Positions 18,840 through 28,424 are shown, counted from the first letter of the stretch. The stretch is 64,000 nucleotides of DNA from Paenibacillus glacialis (GCF_001637205.1 NZ_LVJH01000002.1:434001-498000); one strand, 5' to 3'. The notes: generated by a model from the sequence alone, not told the origin. Program-made: numbers and translations.

Positions 18840-19296
18840 ATCATTGGGGCTCCTATGCTATGTTTTTTCCCCGAAACATCCCTAATTCAAGTAATGAACA
18901 TCAACCATTTAATCAACAAAAGATGACCGTCATTTGTAATTATAGCTGTTTCAGTTCCAATGCTCAAGCGGACTATTTACTTGATGACTATAAAAATCAC
19001 GGGGTGATAACACTTACATTATCTATCCAATATATTACATTTTCTAATGAAATCCAATAGAGTCAAGGCTTCAGAGTGTTCGTATAATTTAATATTTATC
19101 CATTTTTATGTCATCTTTTAGAATATATTGGACTGTTCAAATTATTTTTATTTCTCATTTCTTTTGCTTCTTACGACTATTAATTCCCATAAAATTCTAT
19201 ATTCATCCCGAAAAATACCATATTCCATGCACTCTTAGGTTCAATCTGTTATGCTTTTCAAATCATGTTCATGATCTATTCTAGGAGGTTGAAATC
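18840..19296. other. 457-bp intergenic region; possible 66-codon ORF at 18860-19060 (+)
   Basis: The region between thpR and the dehydrogenase is AT-rich. A plus-strand frame from ATG 18860 to the stop at 19058-19060 has Cys residues in VICNYSCFSSNAQ and a protein-like composition, but it has no clear ribosome site and no family I recognise. The last 60 bp hold the AGGAGG site of the next gene; no strong promoter was identified. Confidence 0.25.
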
Positions 19297-20268
19297 ATGC
19301 ATCAAATCATCAGTCTGCATAAGTTATCACCTCAGCAACTGAAGACAATCCAAGAGATTGCTCCGGGGTACACTGTTACGGTAGGAAAAAGCAAAGATTT
19401 GGATCCAGTACTTTTAAGGAAAGCAGAAATATTAATAGGGTGGTCTAAAGTAATCGAACAAGATGTTCTCCGAGTAGACTCTCCATTAAAGTGGATTCAA
19501 TCTTGGTCTGCTGGGGTAGATAAAATGCCTTTGGATCAATTCTCAGAACAAGGGATCTTATTGACGACTTCGAGTGGCGTACATGCTGTCCCTATTTCGG
19601 AATCCATCTTTGCCATGATTTTAGCCTTCTCCCGAGGTATCCAACAATCGATTCTGAACCAACAAGCTAATCAGTGGGACTCAAAGGTAGGACCTGACGG
19701 TTCACCCACATTGACAGAATTACGTGGGAAGACCATCGTCATTGTCGGCGTTGGCGAGATCGGAGGTGAGACCGCAAGAATTGCGAAGGCATTTGGTATG
19801 AATGTACTCGGCGTAAGACGTTCCGGCAAGTCTGATCCCCACGTTGATACGATGTATACCATGGAATCGTTACACGAAGCGCTACAACAAAGTGATTACA
19901 TTATTGATATTCTTCCCCTGACCAAGGAGACTTATCATATGTTTGATGAAACGGCATTTATCAGCGTTAAACCAGGTGCTTGCTTCATTAATGTGGGACG
20001 TGGGCCTACTGTGAGTACAGATGCTCTTTTGGAAGCGTTGGAAAAAGGAATCATTCGTTACGCTGGTCTGGATGTTTTTGAAGAAGAACCTTTGCCAATA
20101 GATCATCCCTTGTGGAGTATGAAACAAGTCATTATAACATCGCATATTTCGGGAAGCACCGAGCATTACGATGAACGTGTCATTGATATTTTTATAGATA
20201 ATTTAAAGGCTTATATAGAAGGAAAAGATCTCCCGCGAAATCTAGTGAATTACAATTTAAAATACTAA
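19297..20268 (+). CDS. D-2-hydroxyacid dehydrogenase (phosphoglycerate dehydrogenase-like)
   Basis: This NAD(P)-dependent oxidoreductase interconverts 2-hydroxy and 2-keto acids in the cytosol; the exact substrate is not evident. The 323-residue protein has the Rossmann motif VGVGEIG at about 150-156 and the three catalytic residues of the family: Arg in NVGRGPTV, Glu in DVFEEEPL and His in ITSHISG. The family-typical SSGVHAVPISE segment is also there. It lacks the ACT domain of SerA, so it is more likely a ghrB-like reductase than the serine pathway enzyme. AGGAGGTTG precedes the ATG. It stands alone, with a stem-loop terminator after it. Confidence 0.9.
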   Translation: MHQIISLHKLSPQQLKTIQEIAPGYTVTVGKSKDLDPVLLRKAEILIGWSKVIEQDVLRVDSPLKWIQSWSAGVDKMPLDQFSEQGILLTTSSGVHAVPISESIFAMILAFSRGIQQSILNQQANQWDSKVGPDGSPTLTELRGKTIVIVGVGEIGGETARIAKAFGMNVLGVRRSGKSDPHVDTMYTMESLHEALQQSDYIIDILPLTKETYHMFDETAFISVKPGACFINVGRGPTVSTDALLEALEKGIIRYAGLDVFEEEPLPIDHPLWSMKQVIITSHISGSTEHYDERVIDIFIDNLKAYIEGKDLPRNLVNYNLKY

Positions 20269-20292
20269 GACCTGAAATTTGAAACATAAGAA

Positions 20293-20322
20293 GAGCCGAA
20301 GGGAGATATCTCCCCTCGGCTC
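20293..20322. terminator. Stem-loop between convergent genes
   Basis: GAGCCGA and GGGAGA pair with TCTCCC and TCGGCTC with one bulged position. The T-rich flank on the minus strand suggests that it serves the ABC exporter, possibly both genes. Confidence 0.65.
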
Positions 20323-20335
20323 TAAGTATATGGTT

Positions 20336-22120
20336 TCACGATGAGAATGAGCTTTCCTTATTAATCGCTCTGACCTCATCATGACTTATTTCCTTCTGCA
20401 ATTGAGCTGTATAGAGCTGATAGTATCTTTCTCCCTGTCGCATGAGCTCTGTATGATTGCCATTCTCCACAATCTGGCCGTTCTCCATCACAAGAATTCG
20501 ATCTGCATGCGTGATGGTAGACAACCTATGCGCAATAACCAACGTCGTACGCCCCGCCATCAGCTTCAATAGGGCATCCTGGACAAGACGCTCACTTTCA
20601 TTATCTAGCGCAGCTGTGGCTTCATCAAGTAATAACACTGGTGCATTCCTCAATATGGCACGCGCAATGGAAATTCTCTGCCGCTGTCCACCTGACAGAC
20701 GTGTTCCCCGCTCTCCGATTTCCGTATCCAGTCCTTCCTCCATTTCCATAATGAAGTTATAGGCATTGGCACTCTGAGCTGCGGATATAATCTCATCCTC
20801 CGAAGCATCTACCTTCCCATCAGCAATATTATCTCGTATTGTGCCCGTGAAGAGATGGTTCTCTTGAGGAACATAGGCGAAGTAACCCCTTAATTCATGT
20901 AAAGACATATCCGCAATATTGTTACCATCAATAGAAATCTTTCCATTGGTTATCGGATAGAATCCCAGTAATAATTTGAATAATGTCGACTTCCCCCCTC
21001 CGCTTGCTCCCACAACCGCAACAATCTCTCCGCCTGTGGCATGAAAACTAACAGAATCAAGGACAAGCTGACCAGAACTTGAATATTGGAAGGTAACATC
21101 ACTCATTGTTAAACTGTTGAATGTATTATTTGCGTGTCTTTCCTCGGGTAGAGTCTCAACCTCCGTTGGTGCATCCATTAAGGAGAATATGCGATCTGCA
21201 CTCCCTAATGAGCCTTGAAAAGAAGCCCATTGCCCTGGCAATTGCATAAACGGTCCCACTAAATAATTCATCAATTGAATGAATGCTAACATCGCACCGA
21301 CCTCTAGGGAACCTTTAGCGACCCAAAAAGCTGCAACTAAAATAGCAATCAGAAAGGTCAGATTACCAAATACGCCCGAGACTGAATTCGCTGCACCTTC
21401 AATCTTACCTCCACTTGTTTCCAAATGAACCAGCGTGGCGTTTTGTCGACTAAATCTACTTAGCAATTTCCGCTCTAAACCAAACGTTTTCACAACTGAC
21501 GTTCCCCCAAGAACATCCTGAAGAAAAGCTGACATACGGCCTAACGTTTCCTGTAGTTTCCCTGTGTTCGATCTCATCAACTTGCCGAATACGCCACCGA
21601 TTAATACCGTCAATGGACCAATAGCTAGACAGATCAATGCTAACTGCCAATGAATTAGAATCAGATATACGAATGAAGCTATAATTAGAATAGGATTCTT
21701 GATTAACGACATGAGCGTATCCCCACATCCGTTACCAACCGCTTGATTATCTGTTGTTATACGAGATAATAATTCACCTGAATGGTTATCATCCCGATAC
21801 GGAACACTCACCTTAAGCAATTGCTCCATGGTGTCGTTCCGCATATCCTTTCGGATATTCACGGAAACTTTCGTTCTCCAATAATGATCCAAGTAAGTAT
21901 TCAATCCTATCAAGAGCAGAACGATAGCCGCTAACATAATAAAGAATGGCCACCTCTGCATTTCTCCTTCCGACGCAGCATTGGTCACAGTCGATAAGAA
22001 CCAAGCCACCCATAAATCTAAAGCAACACCTAGCAACATCGTAAATGTCAGACCCGCATACAGTAGCCGTTGTCTTTTCATATAAAAGAAAAGCCTATGC
22101 ATCGTCTTAGCTTGACTCAT
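20336..22120 (-). CDS. ABC exporter, fused membrane and ATPase domains
   Basis: A half-transporter of 594 residues that would work as a dimer exporting lipids, drugs or peptides. The N-terminal domain has six membrane segments (about residues 15-290). The ATPase domain carries Walker A GASGGGKST, Q-loop VPQENHLF, signature LSGGQRQRIS, Walker B VLLLDEATAALD and H-loop VIAHRLST, so it should be active. The immediate upstream gene, 18 bp away, is a ribbon-helix-helix protein, presumably its regulator. The substrate cannot be inferred; the overall pattern is MsbA/BmrA-like. Confidence 0.93.
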   Translation of the reverse strand: MSQAKTMHRLFFYMKRQRLLYAGLTFTMLLGVALDLWVAWFLSTVTNAASEGEMQRWPFFIMLAAIVLLLIGLNTYLDHYWRTKVSVNIRKDMRNDTMEQLLKVSVPYRDDNHSGELLSRITTDNQAVGNGCGDTLMSLIKNPILIIASFVYLILIHWQLALICLAIGPLTVLIGGVFGKLMRSNTGKLQETLGRMSAFLQDVLGGTSVVKTFGLERKLLSRFSRQNATLVHLETSGGKIEGAANSVSGVFGNLTFLIAILVAAFWVAKGSLEVGAMLAFIQLMNYLVGPFMQLPGQWASFQGSLGSADRIFSLMDAPTEVETLPEERHANNTFNSLTMSDVTFQYSSSGQLVLDSVSFHATGGEIVAVVGASGGGKSTLFKLLLGFYPITNGKISIDGNNIADMSLHELRGYFAYVPQENHLFTGTIRDNIADGKVDASEDEIISAAQSANAYNFIMEMEEGLDTEIGERGTRLSGGQRQRISIARAILRNAPVLLLDEATAALDNESERLVQDALLKLMAGRTTLVIAHRLSTITHADRILVMENGQIVENGNHTELMRQGERYYQLYTAQLQKEISHDEVRAINKESSFSS

Positions 22121-22138
22121 TCTCGAATCCCTCTTTTC

Positions 22139-22546
22139 TTAGGAAAGATCGCGCAATGTCTGCAAGTAGTTCTTGATGTCTGGTCGCGCTTTAATAATTC
22201 CGAATACTTTAACACTCTTGAATGTTTCTTGCACTAACGCAAGGGGTACATTCTCAGCGATGATTAGTGTACCGATCACCTTCAATTCCAATGTCTTATT
22301 TCCTTTTTGTAACACTTCTAGATCATCCAAAGAATATTTAGAGACTCCTAACACACTATATTTGTACGTTGATGTTTGCTTTATCTCTGCAGAATGAACG
22401 ATCAGCTGTTGCCGTATCGACTGACGGATAAAATCGGTACGGTTAGAATAAAACCCCTCATCTACTAATAAATCAATCTGCCCTAAATCTACTGCCCCTA
22501 AGTTGATCGTGACTTTTTCTAATTCCGAAATAATACTCTCCTCCAT
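22139..22546 (-). CDS. Ribbon-helix-helix (CopG-like) regulator
   Basis: Residues about 10-50 (VTINLGAVDLGQIDLLVDEG, then FYSNRTDFIRQSIRQQL) form a ribbon-helix-helix domain; the rest, to residue 135, is an unrecognised alpha/beta domain that may sense a ligand. It is likely cotranscribed with the ABC exporter 18 bp downstream. The start is unusual: the ATG at 22546 has only a weak site, while a strong GGAGGAG lies inside codons 1-3 and points to an ATT codon about 15 nt further in. Upstream, near-repeats of GGATGAT occur. Confidence 0.72.
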   Translation of the reverse strand: MEESIISELEKVTINLGAVDLGQIDLLVDEGFYSNRTDFIRQSIRQQLIVHSAEIKQTSTYKYSVLGVSKYSLDDLEVLQKGNKTLELKVIGTLIIAENVPLALVQETFKSVKVFGIIKARPDIKNYLQTLRDLS

Positions 22547-22646
22547 TCATTTATCATCCATATATCATCCATTCGCCATCCTTATGGATGTTATTGTAAT
22601 ATAGTTTTCCTTAAATATCCATTATTTTATTTAAAAAAAGAACATA

Positions 22647-22683
22647 TAAAAAAGAATACTGCCCTTCTATCGGACAATATCCC
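22647..22683 (-). terminator. Intrinsic terminator of dgt
   Basis: On the minus strand GGATATTGTCC pairs with GGGCAGTATTC, using G-U pairs, around a 7-nt loop and is followed by TTTTTT. Confidence 0.75.
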
Positions 22684-22717
22684 TTTTTCGCTTACAAATA
22701 TGAGATCCATCACTTTA

Positions 22718-24127
22718 TTAATCTAAGTCGTAGATCGAACCAACCTTCAACCCATACAATTCATTATATATCTTTTCTGCAAAGGCATCTGTCATCCCAG
22801 CGATGTAATCAATGACCATATGCTCCCATGTCCACATCGGTTTATCTTTCAATTGGTCTTTCTCATAACGTTGTAACCAGTCTGATGGAATAATCGACTT
22901 AGACACTTCAGGATCTAAGAATGCATCCCAGAGTCGCTTAATGATCCATTCGCTTCTTTTCTGTAGCCGTTGTACTCGTAAGTCCTTAATCATCGTGACC
23001 CATGCGAAACTCTTTAGCACACTTACGGTTCGAAGCATGTCCTCATTCTCTGCATTGTCTTTCACAAACGTGACTTTCTTCCAATCACCATCCGAGATTA
23101 CGCCTAGATTGCTCACGAATAAACTTACCCAGTACGCTTTCACTTCACGTCTTGCACGTGAATAATCATTCTCACATAGCGGCATCTTCTCTTTCCATAC
23201 TTGTAGAAAAGACGACAACACTTCTTGCACCTTGGGCTGAATTTGTTCTTTCTCCCATCCATCCCAAAAAGCATCCTCAAGTGTCGTAATCTTCTCCACG
23301 ATCAACCGATTAATATAAGGGTCAAATAGGAAATGCTCATGCACCTCTATTTTCCCCGCTTTAATCCCATCCTCTAAGTCATGGGACGAATATGCAATAT
23401 CATCACATAGATCCATCAATTGTGCTTCTAGCGTTTTCTTGCCATATGGAATTCCCCAACTTTTGCGAATTTGTGAAATGTACTCCCATTCATGCTTATA
23501 GAGTCCCTTTTTCACTTCTGTACCAGGATACGGGTATTTGTTAATGCCCAGTAATATAGCATCCGATAGATTTAAACCGTCCACGTTCTCTCTTTTCTCC
23601 AAGAACATAATTAACCGAAAATTATGAGCATTCCCCTCGAAATGTTCATATTTGTCTCTTAGACCATCACGGACTTTCATAAGATGTTCTGGTGAGACTT
23701 GTCCCCCCTTGGTTATTGCCTTAAGTTTCTCATCGATTAAACGTTCGAGAATGCCATCCAGCACCTCTTCACCTTTATGTCCAAACGGAGGATGTCCAAA
23801 GTCATGTGCAATGGATGCACATTCAACCACTTCAGGGTCGATAATAAGTCCTGGATTCTCTGCCATTTCAAGCGTCACTTCCGGATAGGAACGCAACAGA
23901 CTCCTTGAGGCTTCGCGAGCAATTTGTGCCACTTCAAGTGAATGAGTCAACCTCGTTCTATAGTAATCACCCGTTCCCGCGCCAAACACTTGTGATTTCC
24001 CTTGAAGTCTTCGAAACGTCGGAGAGTGTATGAGTCTTGAATAATCTCGTTCATAGGCAGCACGTGAAGCATCTACCTTCGTTTGTTCGGGATATTGCCG
24101 ATGTTCTCTTTTCTCTTTGAGTGTCAT
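22718..24127 (-). CDS. dgt: Deoxyguanosinetriphosphate triphosphohydrolase (dGTPase family)
   Basis: The enzyme hydrolyses dGTP (or other dNTPs) to the nucleoside and triphosphate and limits dNTP pools. The 469-residue protein has the HD metal motifs: RLTHSLEV (His62), SIAHDFGHPPFGHKG (His108, Asp109 and the following His residues) and LCDDIAYSSHDLEDG. The N-terminal YERDYSRLIHSPTFRRLQ is the family signature. Length fits the dgt group. AAGGAGAG precedes the ATG. It is a single gene with its own terminator. Confidence 0.94.
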   Translation of the reverse strand: MTLKEKREHRQYPEQTKVDASRAAYERDYSRLIHSPTFRRLQGKSQVFGAGTGDYYRTRLTHSLEVAQIAREASRSLLRSYPEVTLEMAENPGLIIDPEVVECASIAHDFGHPPFGHKGEEVLDGILERLIDEKLKAITKGGQVSPEHLMKVRDGLRDKYEHFEGNAHNFRLIMFLEKRENVDGLNLSDAILLGINKYPYPGTEVKKGLYKHEWEYISQIRKSWGIPYGKKTLEAQLMDLCDDIAYSSHDLEDGIKAGKIEVHEHFLFDPYINRLIVEKITTLEDAFWDGWEKEQIQPKVQEVLSSFLQVWKEKMPLCENDYSRARREVKAYWVSLFVSNLGVISDGDWKKVTFVKDNAENEDMLRTVSVLKSFAWVTMIKDLRVQRLQKRSEWIIKRLWDAFLDPEVSKSIIPSDWLQRYEKDQLKDKPMWTWEHMVIDYIAGMTDAFAEKIYNELYGLKVGSIYDLD

Positions 24128-24244
24128 AGTCAGTCTCTCCTTACTCCATCATCCATTTCGTATTTGTTATATATCATTATAATGCTCTATTATAGGCGTT
24201 TTTTTGCAGTGTGCATAAAAATATACCAAGTATTTATTTTATTT

Positions 24245-24305
24245 GTCATAATATGACGAAAGAAAAAAAGAAATATTTAACTTTTTTATATCCCTAATAT
24301 ATAAT
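24245..24305 (+). promoter_or_regulatory. Promoter and palindrome upstream of the 5'-nucleotidase gene
   Basis: TTAACT (24277-24282) and a perfect TATAAT (24300-24305) are 17 bp apart. A 13-bp palindrome GTCATAATATGAC (24245-24257) sits 19 bp upstream of the -35 and may be an activator or repressor site. The leader would be about 175 nt. The rest of the 24128-24486 gap is AT-rich with no gene. Confidence 0.45.
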
Positions 24306-24486
24306 AATACATGGGAGCTAAGTCATATAATACAACCCTACAAGACCCCACAAAGTGCTATTTTTTGAATACTCTGATAGAAATGGAGGCTGATATTCGT
24401 TTCATAGTTTTACACTCTTAGCATGTTTTTGTTCATATTTATTTGCAATAATCATTACAAATATTTTTAGGAGGATGATTCATTAC

Positions 24487-26301
24487 ATGAACACCAAAAA
24501 ATGGCTAACATCGCTATCCCTTACGTTCAGTTTGCTCCTGGGTTCAATTGGAACAGTTGCTGCAGCTGATACTACAATTACTCCTAATACAACTCCAACG
24601 GGTAAGCATATAACAATCCTACATACGAATGACATGCACGCACGAGCGGTAGAAGCTTCTCCAGCTATGGGTTTTGCAAAGCTCGCAGGAATTATAGATA
24701 GTTATCGTACTAAGAATCCGAATACACTCCTATTGGATGCTGGTGATGCTGTTCACGGTACGACCTTTGCTACCTTAGTCGAAGGTGAGAGCGTTGCCAA
24801 TGTGATGAAAGAAATGGGATATCAAGCGATGGCTCCCGGTAATCATGAATTTAATTATGGATATAAAAGACTAGTAGAACTATCCAAGATCATGGGGTTC
24901 CCTATGCTCAGTGCTAACATAAAAACAGAAGACGGAAGTAACCTTTTTGATCCTTATTTAATTAAAGAAGTCGATGGCGTGAAAGTAGGTATTATTGCGC
25001 TAACGACTCCAGAAACAGCTTATAAGACTAATCCAAAAAATGTGAATGGTTTGAAATTCACAAATCCTGCGGCTGAAGCTAAGGTATTCGTTGATAAGTT
25101 ACGTGATAAGGTCGACGTGATTGTCGTGATTGGTCACCTTGGACAAGATGAATCCAGTACAGATACCAGCTTCAAAGTAGTAAAAGAAGTTCCTGGTATT
25201 GATGTATTCATTGACGGACACAGCCATACTGTATTAGAGAACGGATTGCTCTCAGACAACAATACGCTCATTGCAAGCACTGGTGAATATACAGAACATT
25301 TAGGTGTTATTGATTTATGGGTAGATGGTGGTAAGGTAACAAAGAAAACGGCCACGCTCATTGATGAGAAAGAAGCTGTAAACGTGAAACCAAATGCGAA
25401 GGTCGCTACCTTGGTAGACTCCATCTTGGCTAAACAAGCACCTCTCCTTAAAGAAGAAGTTGGAACTACACCTGTGAAATTGGAAGGTGCTCGTGAGAAG
25501 GTTCGTGCTGGTGAAACGAATCTAGGTGATCTCATTACAGATGCTATGCGCGATATCAGTAGCGCTGATGTTGCTATCACGAATGGTGGCGGAATCCGTG
25601 CCTCCATTGATGCAGGTACGATCACTAAAGGCGGTGTGATTACCGTCCTTCCATTCGGAAATCAGATCGTAACTCTCAATGTAAAAGGAGCTGATATAAA
25701 GGCTGCTCTTGAGAATGGTGTCTCTGATTATCCAGAACCAAAAGGGGCTTTCCCGCAAGTATCTGGTCTGAAATTCCAAATTGATCCATCACAACCTAAA
25801 GGTAGCCGTGTCCATTCTGTCATCGTTGGAGATAAAGCATTGGATCTAACAGCTACTTACAGCCTGGCAACCAATGACTTCATGTCTGTTGGCGGTGACG
25901 AATATAAGATGTTCAGTAAATATCCACAAGCCGGAATGTACGGTTCGTTGGATGAAGCATTGATCAAACTCATTAAGAAACGTAACACGATTAGTGCAGA
26001 ATCGGGAAATCGTATCGTAGAAGGTAAACTGCCTGTTCTAAAACCAGCACCTACGACTAAACCCGCAGAACCGGTCACACCTGATCCGAAGCCGGAAGTT
26101 AAGCCCGTTCCTACTCCCAAACCTGAAGTTAAACCTGCTCCCGTTAAGGATACTAAGGTATATGTGGTAAAAACCGGAGATACACTTTACAGCATTTCTA
26201 AGAAATACAACACATCATGGCAAGTGTTACGTGATCTGAACCACTTGAACAATGCCCAGTTGATTCATCCGGGTCAAAAGATCACACTTCCAGCAGCTTA
26301 A
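24487..26301 (+). CDS. Secreted 5'-nucleotidase/2',3'-cyclic phosphodiesterase with LysM anchor
   Basis: The 604-residue protein has a signal peptide (cleavage near VAAA, about residue 27), a calcineurin-like metallophosphatase domain (ITILHTNDMHAR, LLDAGDAVHG, PGNHEFNYG, VVIGHLG, FIDGHSHT), a 5'-nucleotidase C-terminal domain (NLGDLITDAMR, TNGGGIRASID, PFGN, VGGDEYKMF), a Pro/Lys-rich linker, and one LysM domain at the end (VKTGDTLYSISKKY). It should act outside the cell on nucleotides and be held to peptidoglycan by LysM. The ATG at 24487 is 12 nt past AGGAGG; an ATG at 24475 abuts the site directly and is less likely. Confidence 0.93.
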   Translation: MNTKKWLTSLSLTFSLLLGSIGTVAAADTTITPNTTPTGKHITILHTNDMHARAVEASPAMGFAKLAGIIDSYRTKNPNTLLLDAGDAVHGTTFATLVEGESVANVMKEMGYQAMAPGNHEFNYGYKRLVELSKIMGFPMLSANIKTEDGSNLFDPYLIKEVDGVKVGIIALTTPETAYKTNPKNVNGLKFTNPAAEAKVFVDKLRDKVDVIVVIGHLGQDESSTDTSFKVVKEVPGIDVFIDGHSHTVLENGLLSDNNTLIASTGEYTEHLGVIDLWVDGGKVTKKTATLIDEKEAVNVKPNAKVATLVDSILAKQAPLLKEEVGTTPVKLEGAREKVRAGETNLGDLITDAMRDISSADVAITNGGGIRASIDAGTITKGGVITVLPFGNQIVTLNVKGADIKAALENGVSDYPEPKGAFPQVSGLKFQIDPSQPKGSRVHSVIVGDKALDLTATYSLATNDFMSVGGDEYKMFSKYPQAGMYGSLDEALIKLIKKRNTISAESGNRIVEGKLPVLKPAPTTKPAEPVTPDPKPEVKPVPTPKPEVKPAPVKDTKVYVVKTGDTLYSISKKYNTSWQVLRDLNHLNNAQLIHPGQKITLPAA

Positions 26302-26328
26302 ATATTATAGCTACATCCATTTAACCCC

Positions 26329-26370
26329 AAACAACCACGAACACTCTTACGAGTTCGTGGTTGTTTTATT
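26329..26370 (+). terminator. Intrinsic terminator of the nucleotidase gene
   Basis: AAACAACCACGAAC (26329-26342) pairs perfectly with GTTCGTGGTTGTTT, followed by TATTTATG. Confidence 0.88.
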
Positions 26371-26395
26371 TATGTTCTAAACGTAGGATTGTAAA

Positions 26396-26698
26396 TTAAT
26401 TGCGTTTATACTTCTCTTTACGTCGCGATAGTGAAATACCACCAAATCCACTTATAATAGCGATATAAAATCCTAGGTCATACCACCAACCATTATTATA
26501 GATTTCATAGATGCGAATATCCTCCTTAAAGAACCCCACAATTAATGAAATGGGTGCAATCCATCCATGCCATACCCCCCAGAAAAACCCTGCAGGATTG
26601 TCAATGGAATTATCCCCATCTCCAGGAGCACAGCCCGTTAAGGATATTATCAGAATTAACATTAACGCTAAGAGAAGCCATGGTTTTTTATTCTTCAT
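26396..26698 (-). CDS. Small lipoprotein with C-terminal membrane segment, 100 aa
   Basis: A lipoprotein signal ends in LTGC (Cys about residue 23). The rest carries NPAGFFWGVWHGWIAPISL and a hydrophobic C-terminal segment (about 75-92) followed by basic residues. I know such small proteins as conserved but uncharacterised. AGGAGGTG gives the ATG a strong site. It is 32 bp downstream of the anti-sigma gene on the same strand, so it could be the third gene of the sigma/anti-sigma operon, though the link may be incidental. Confidence 0.75.
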   Translation of the reverse strand: MKNKKPWLLLALMLILIISLTGCAPGDGDNSIDNPAGFFWGVWHGWIAPISLIVGFFKEDIRIYEIYNNGWWYDLGFYIAIISGFGGISLSRRKEKYKRN

Positions 26699-26729
26699 CT
26701 AAGACACCTCCTCATTTCTAAACTTATTT

Positions 26730-27902
26730 CTAGTTCCAATCCCACAGTGTAACTTTACCTATACGTATGCTAGATACAAGAGGATCATCCTTTAACTTTA
26801 ACAATTCTTTCGTAGGGCCAGTGACGACAGCACCGTATAATCTCACGCCATGCTCTTCAACATATGATATCGCACCATCAATATCATGAAAAGGTGCCAA
26901 TCTCTTCGTAATGGATGGATATTGTTGAATTAACTTTAATGTTTTCATGAAATTAGCGTTACGAAGATCACCGTCCCCATTCGTGTCGACAGATGGAACA
27001 GTTGCTGAGCGCATCGTTACCTTCATGCCCCACCCTTTCTTACTCTCTGAGATATTCGTAACCGTCATATCATCCGAATGCCAAATAGGACTGCTGGGAA
27101 ATCCAATTGGCTCGGTAATAACTCCGGTGTCTTGATTTAATTTGCTATTCTGCCCGCTATCAACAGCAAACCATACCGCATCCATATTCTTATCCTTGAA
27201 CATCGCCAATAACTCATCTGTTGTGAAGAATTTACGATAGGACACATAGACTTCAGCCACCGTCCCCTCAGGTAGCTTCTTCAATCTCTTCCAGTCAGCG
27301 TCACTATCGAAGCCTTCAGATTCAGGTAGCTGAAATATCGCGTTACTATATTGCCCCTGCTCATTCCAAGCAAAATCATATGTGCGTAAAAAATTGAAAA
27401 AGAATGAACCTGAGAACTCCCCCACACTAAGTCGAGCTGCACCAACCTGCTTCCTAATCTCTCCTGTAAGATTCATACCCACATAAGGTCCCGCATTACT
27501 GCTTAAATTCACTTCAATATTCGGCTGGGTAACTTTCACTGTAGAGCTAACCACATCTCTATATTGTTCCCCACGATCAGGTTCACCCCATTGATAAAAC
27601 ACCATTGTACCTATGGATGTAAACACCGTAAAGAGCAGAAACATACTGATTACAATGAGGGCCGAGCTCAATCGTGCTTTCCATTTACCTTTTCGTAGAA
27701 TCCTCGCTTCATTCAAACGGGGTGAATCCAACTTCCATTGTAGAGGTTTTATTTCATCCGTTCCCCCTTCTTGCATCATTTCTTCCATATAAGATTGGTA
27801 GAGCTCCATCTTCTCTAGTTCCTTCTCCATCTCGTTACGCTCCTCTTCAGGCAGCGTACCCTCCATATAACTTTTCATCTTTTGCTTAAATTCCTCACTC
27901 AT
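26730..27902 (-). CDS. Anti-sigma factor of the YhdL/sigma-regulator type
   Basis: The 390-residue protein has a cytosolic N-terminus (about 1-75, acidic, coiled-coil-like), one membrane segment (about 79-105) and a large extracellular domain, the layout of proteins with Sigma_reg_N and Sigma_reg_C domains that hold an ECF sigma at the membrane. VYVSYRKFFTTDELLAMF and YGAVVTGPTKELLKL resemble the C-terminal domain. I chose the ATG at 27900-27902, eight bases after AAGGAG; it overlaps the sigma gene by 8 nt (ATGAGTGA), so expression should be coupled. It is the probable partner of that sigma. Confidence 0.83.
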   Translation of the reverse strand: MSEEFKQKMKSYMEGTLPEEERNEMEKELEKMELYQSYMEEMMQEGGTDEIKPLQWKLDSPRLNEARILRKGKWKARLSSALIVISMFLLFTVFTSIGTMVFYQWGEPDRGEQYRDVVSSTVKVTQPNIEVNLSSNAGPYVGMNLTGEIRKQVGAARLSVGEFSGSFFFNFLRTYDFAWNEQGQYSNAIFQLPESEGFDSDADWKRLKKLPEGTVAEVYVSYRKFFTTDELLAMFKDKNMDAVWFAVDSGQNSKLNQDTGVITEPIGFPSSPIWHSDDMTVTNISESKKGWGMKVTMRSATVPSVDTNGDGDLRNANFMKTLKLIQQYPSITKRLAPFHDIDGAISYVEEHGVRLYGAVVTGPTKELLKLKDDPLVSSIRIGKVTLWDWN

Positions 27903-28404
27903 ATGCATCGCTCCTTTCACGACTTCTCCTCATACCTTGTCTAGCCCGAAATAGTAGTATTTTAAAATGGGATAAGGTGACGCCCATGATATTCGCAGCC
28001 TCCTGATAACTAAGATGGTTCATATCATATAATAGGAGTGCCTGTTGTTGTAGCTCAGGTAAGGTAGCAATCCATTCTCTAACCTCTTCCATTACTTCCT
28101 TACGCAGAACCTCTGCATCTGGGCGTAATACCGATGGAGCTGCTATTCCATGAAAACATTCAGAATTGCGCACCACACTGCGATTCTCTTTTCGCTTCAT
28201 ATCGATAAATGTGTTATACGCTACTTTGAATAACCATGGTTTTACTCTTTCCTCTTGATAATTCTCCAAATGGATATAAGCACGATAAAAGGTTTCCTGT
28301 ACCAAATCCTCTGCAGTGGCATCATCCCTGCAAAGTAAGCGTAAGTAGCGATAAACATCCATCATATGTGTTCTATACAGTTGATCTAGAGTATTGGGTT
28401 TCAT
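27895..28404 (-). CDS. ECF-family RNA polymerase sigma factor
   Basis: The 169-residue protein has region 2 (YRTHMMDVYRYLRLLC, then DLVQETFYRAYIHLENY, KPWLFKVAYNTFIDMKR) and region 4 (LPELQQQALLLYDMNHLSYQ, then EAANIMGVTLSHFKILLFRAR). The start at 28402-28404 is set by GAGGGGAG; a longer frame to 28668 runs over the promoter. A -35/-10 pair of ECF type sits 20 bp upstream of the ATG, implying autoregulation. With the overlapping membrane anti-sigma downstream it forms an envelope-stress-type switch; the closest relatives I can suggest are SigM/SigV-like factors. Confidence 0.92.
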   Translation of the reverse strand: MKPNTLDQLYRTHMMDVYRYLRLLCRDDATAEDLVQETFYRAYIHLENYQEERVKPWLFKVAYNTFIDMKRKENRSVVRNSECFHGIAAPSVLRPDAEVLRKEVMEEVREWIATLPELQQQALLLYDMNHLSYQEAANIMGVTLSHFKILLFRARQGMRRSRERSDAYE

Positions 28405-28424
28405 AACATCTCCCCTCACCCCTA

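Noticed and set aside
18707..19060. 117-codon plus-strand frame overlapping the thpR 5' end
   Set aside because: The first half is antisense to thpR; only the part from 18860 could be a gene, and it lacks a ribosome site.
25134..25779. Long minus-strand frames opposite the nucleotidase gene
   Set aside because: Antisense shadows of a well-conserved coding region, with no ribosome sites.
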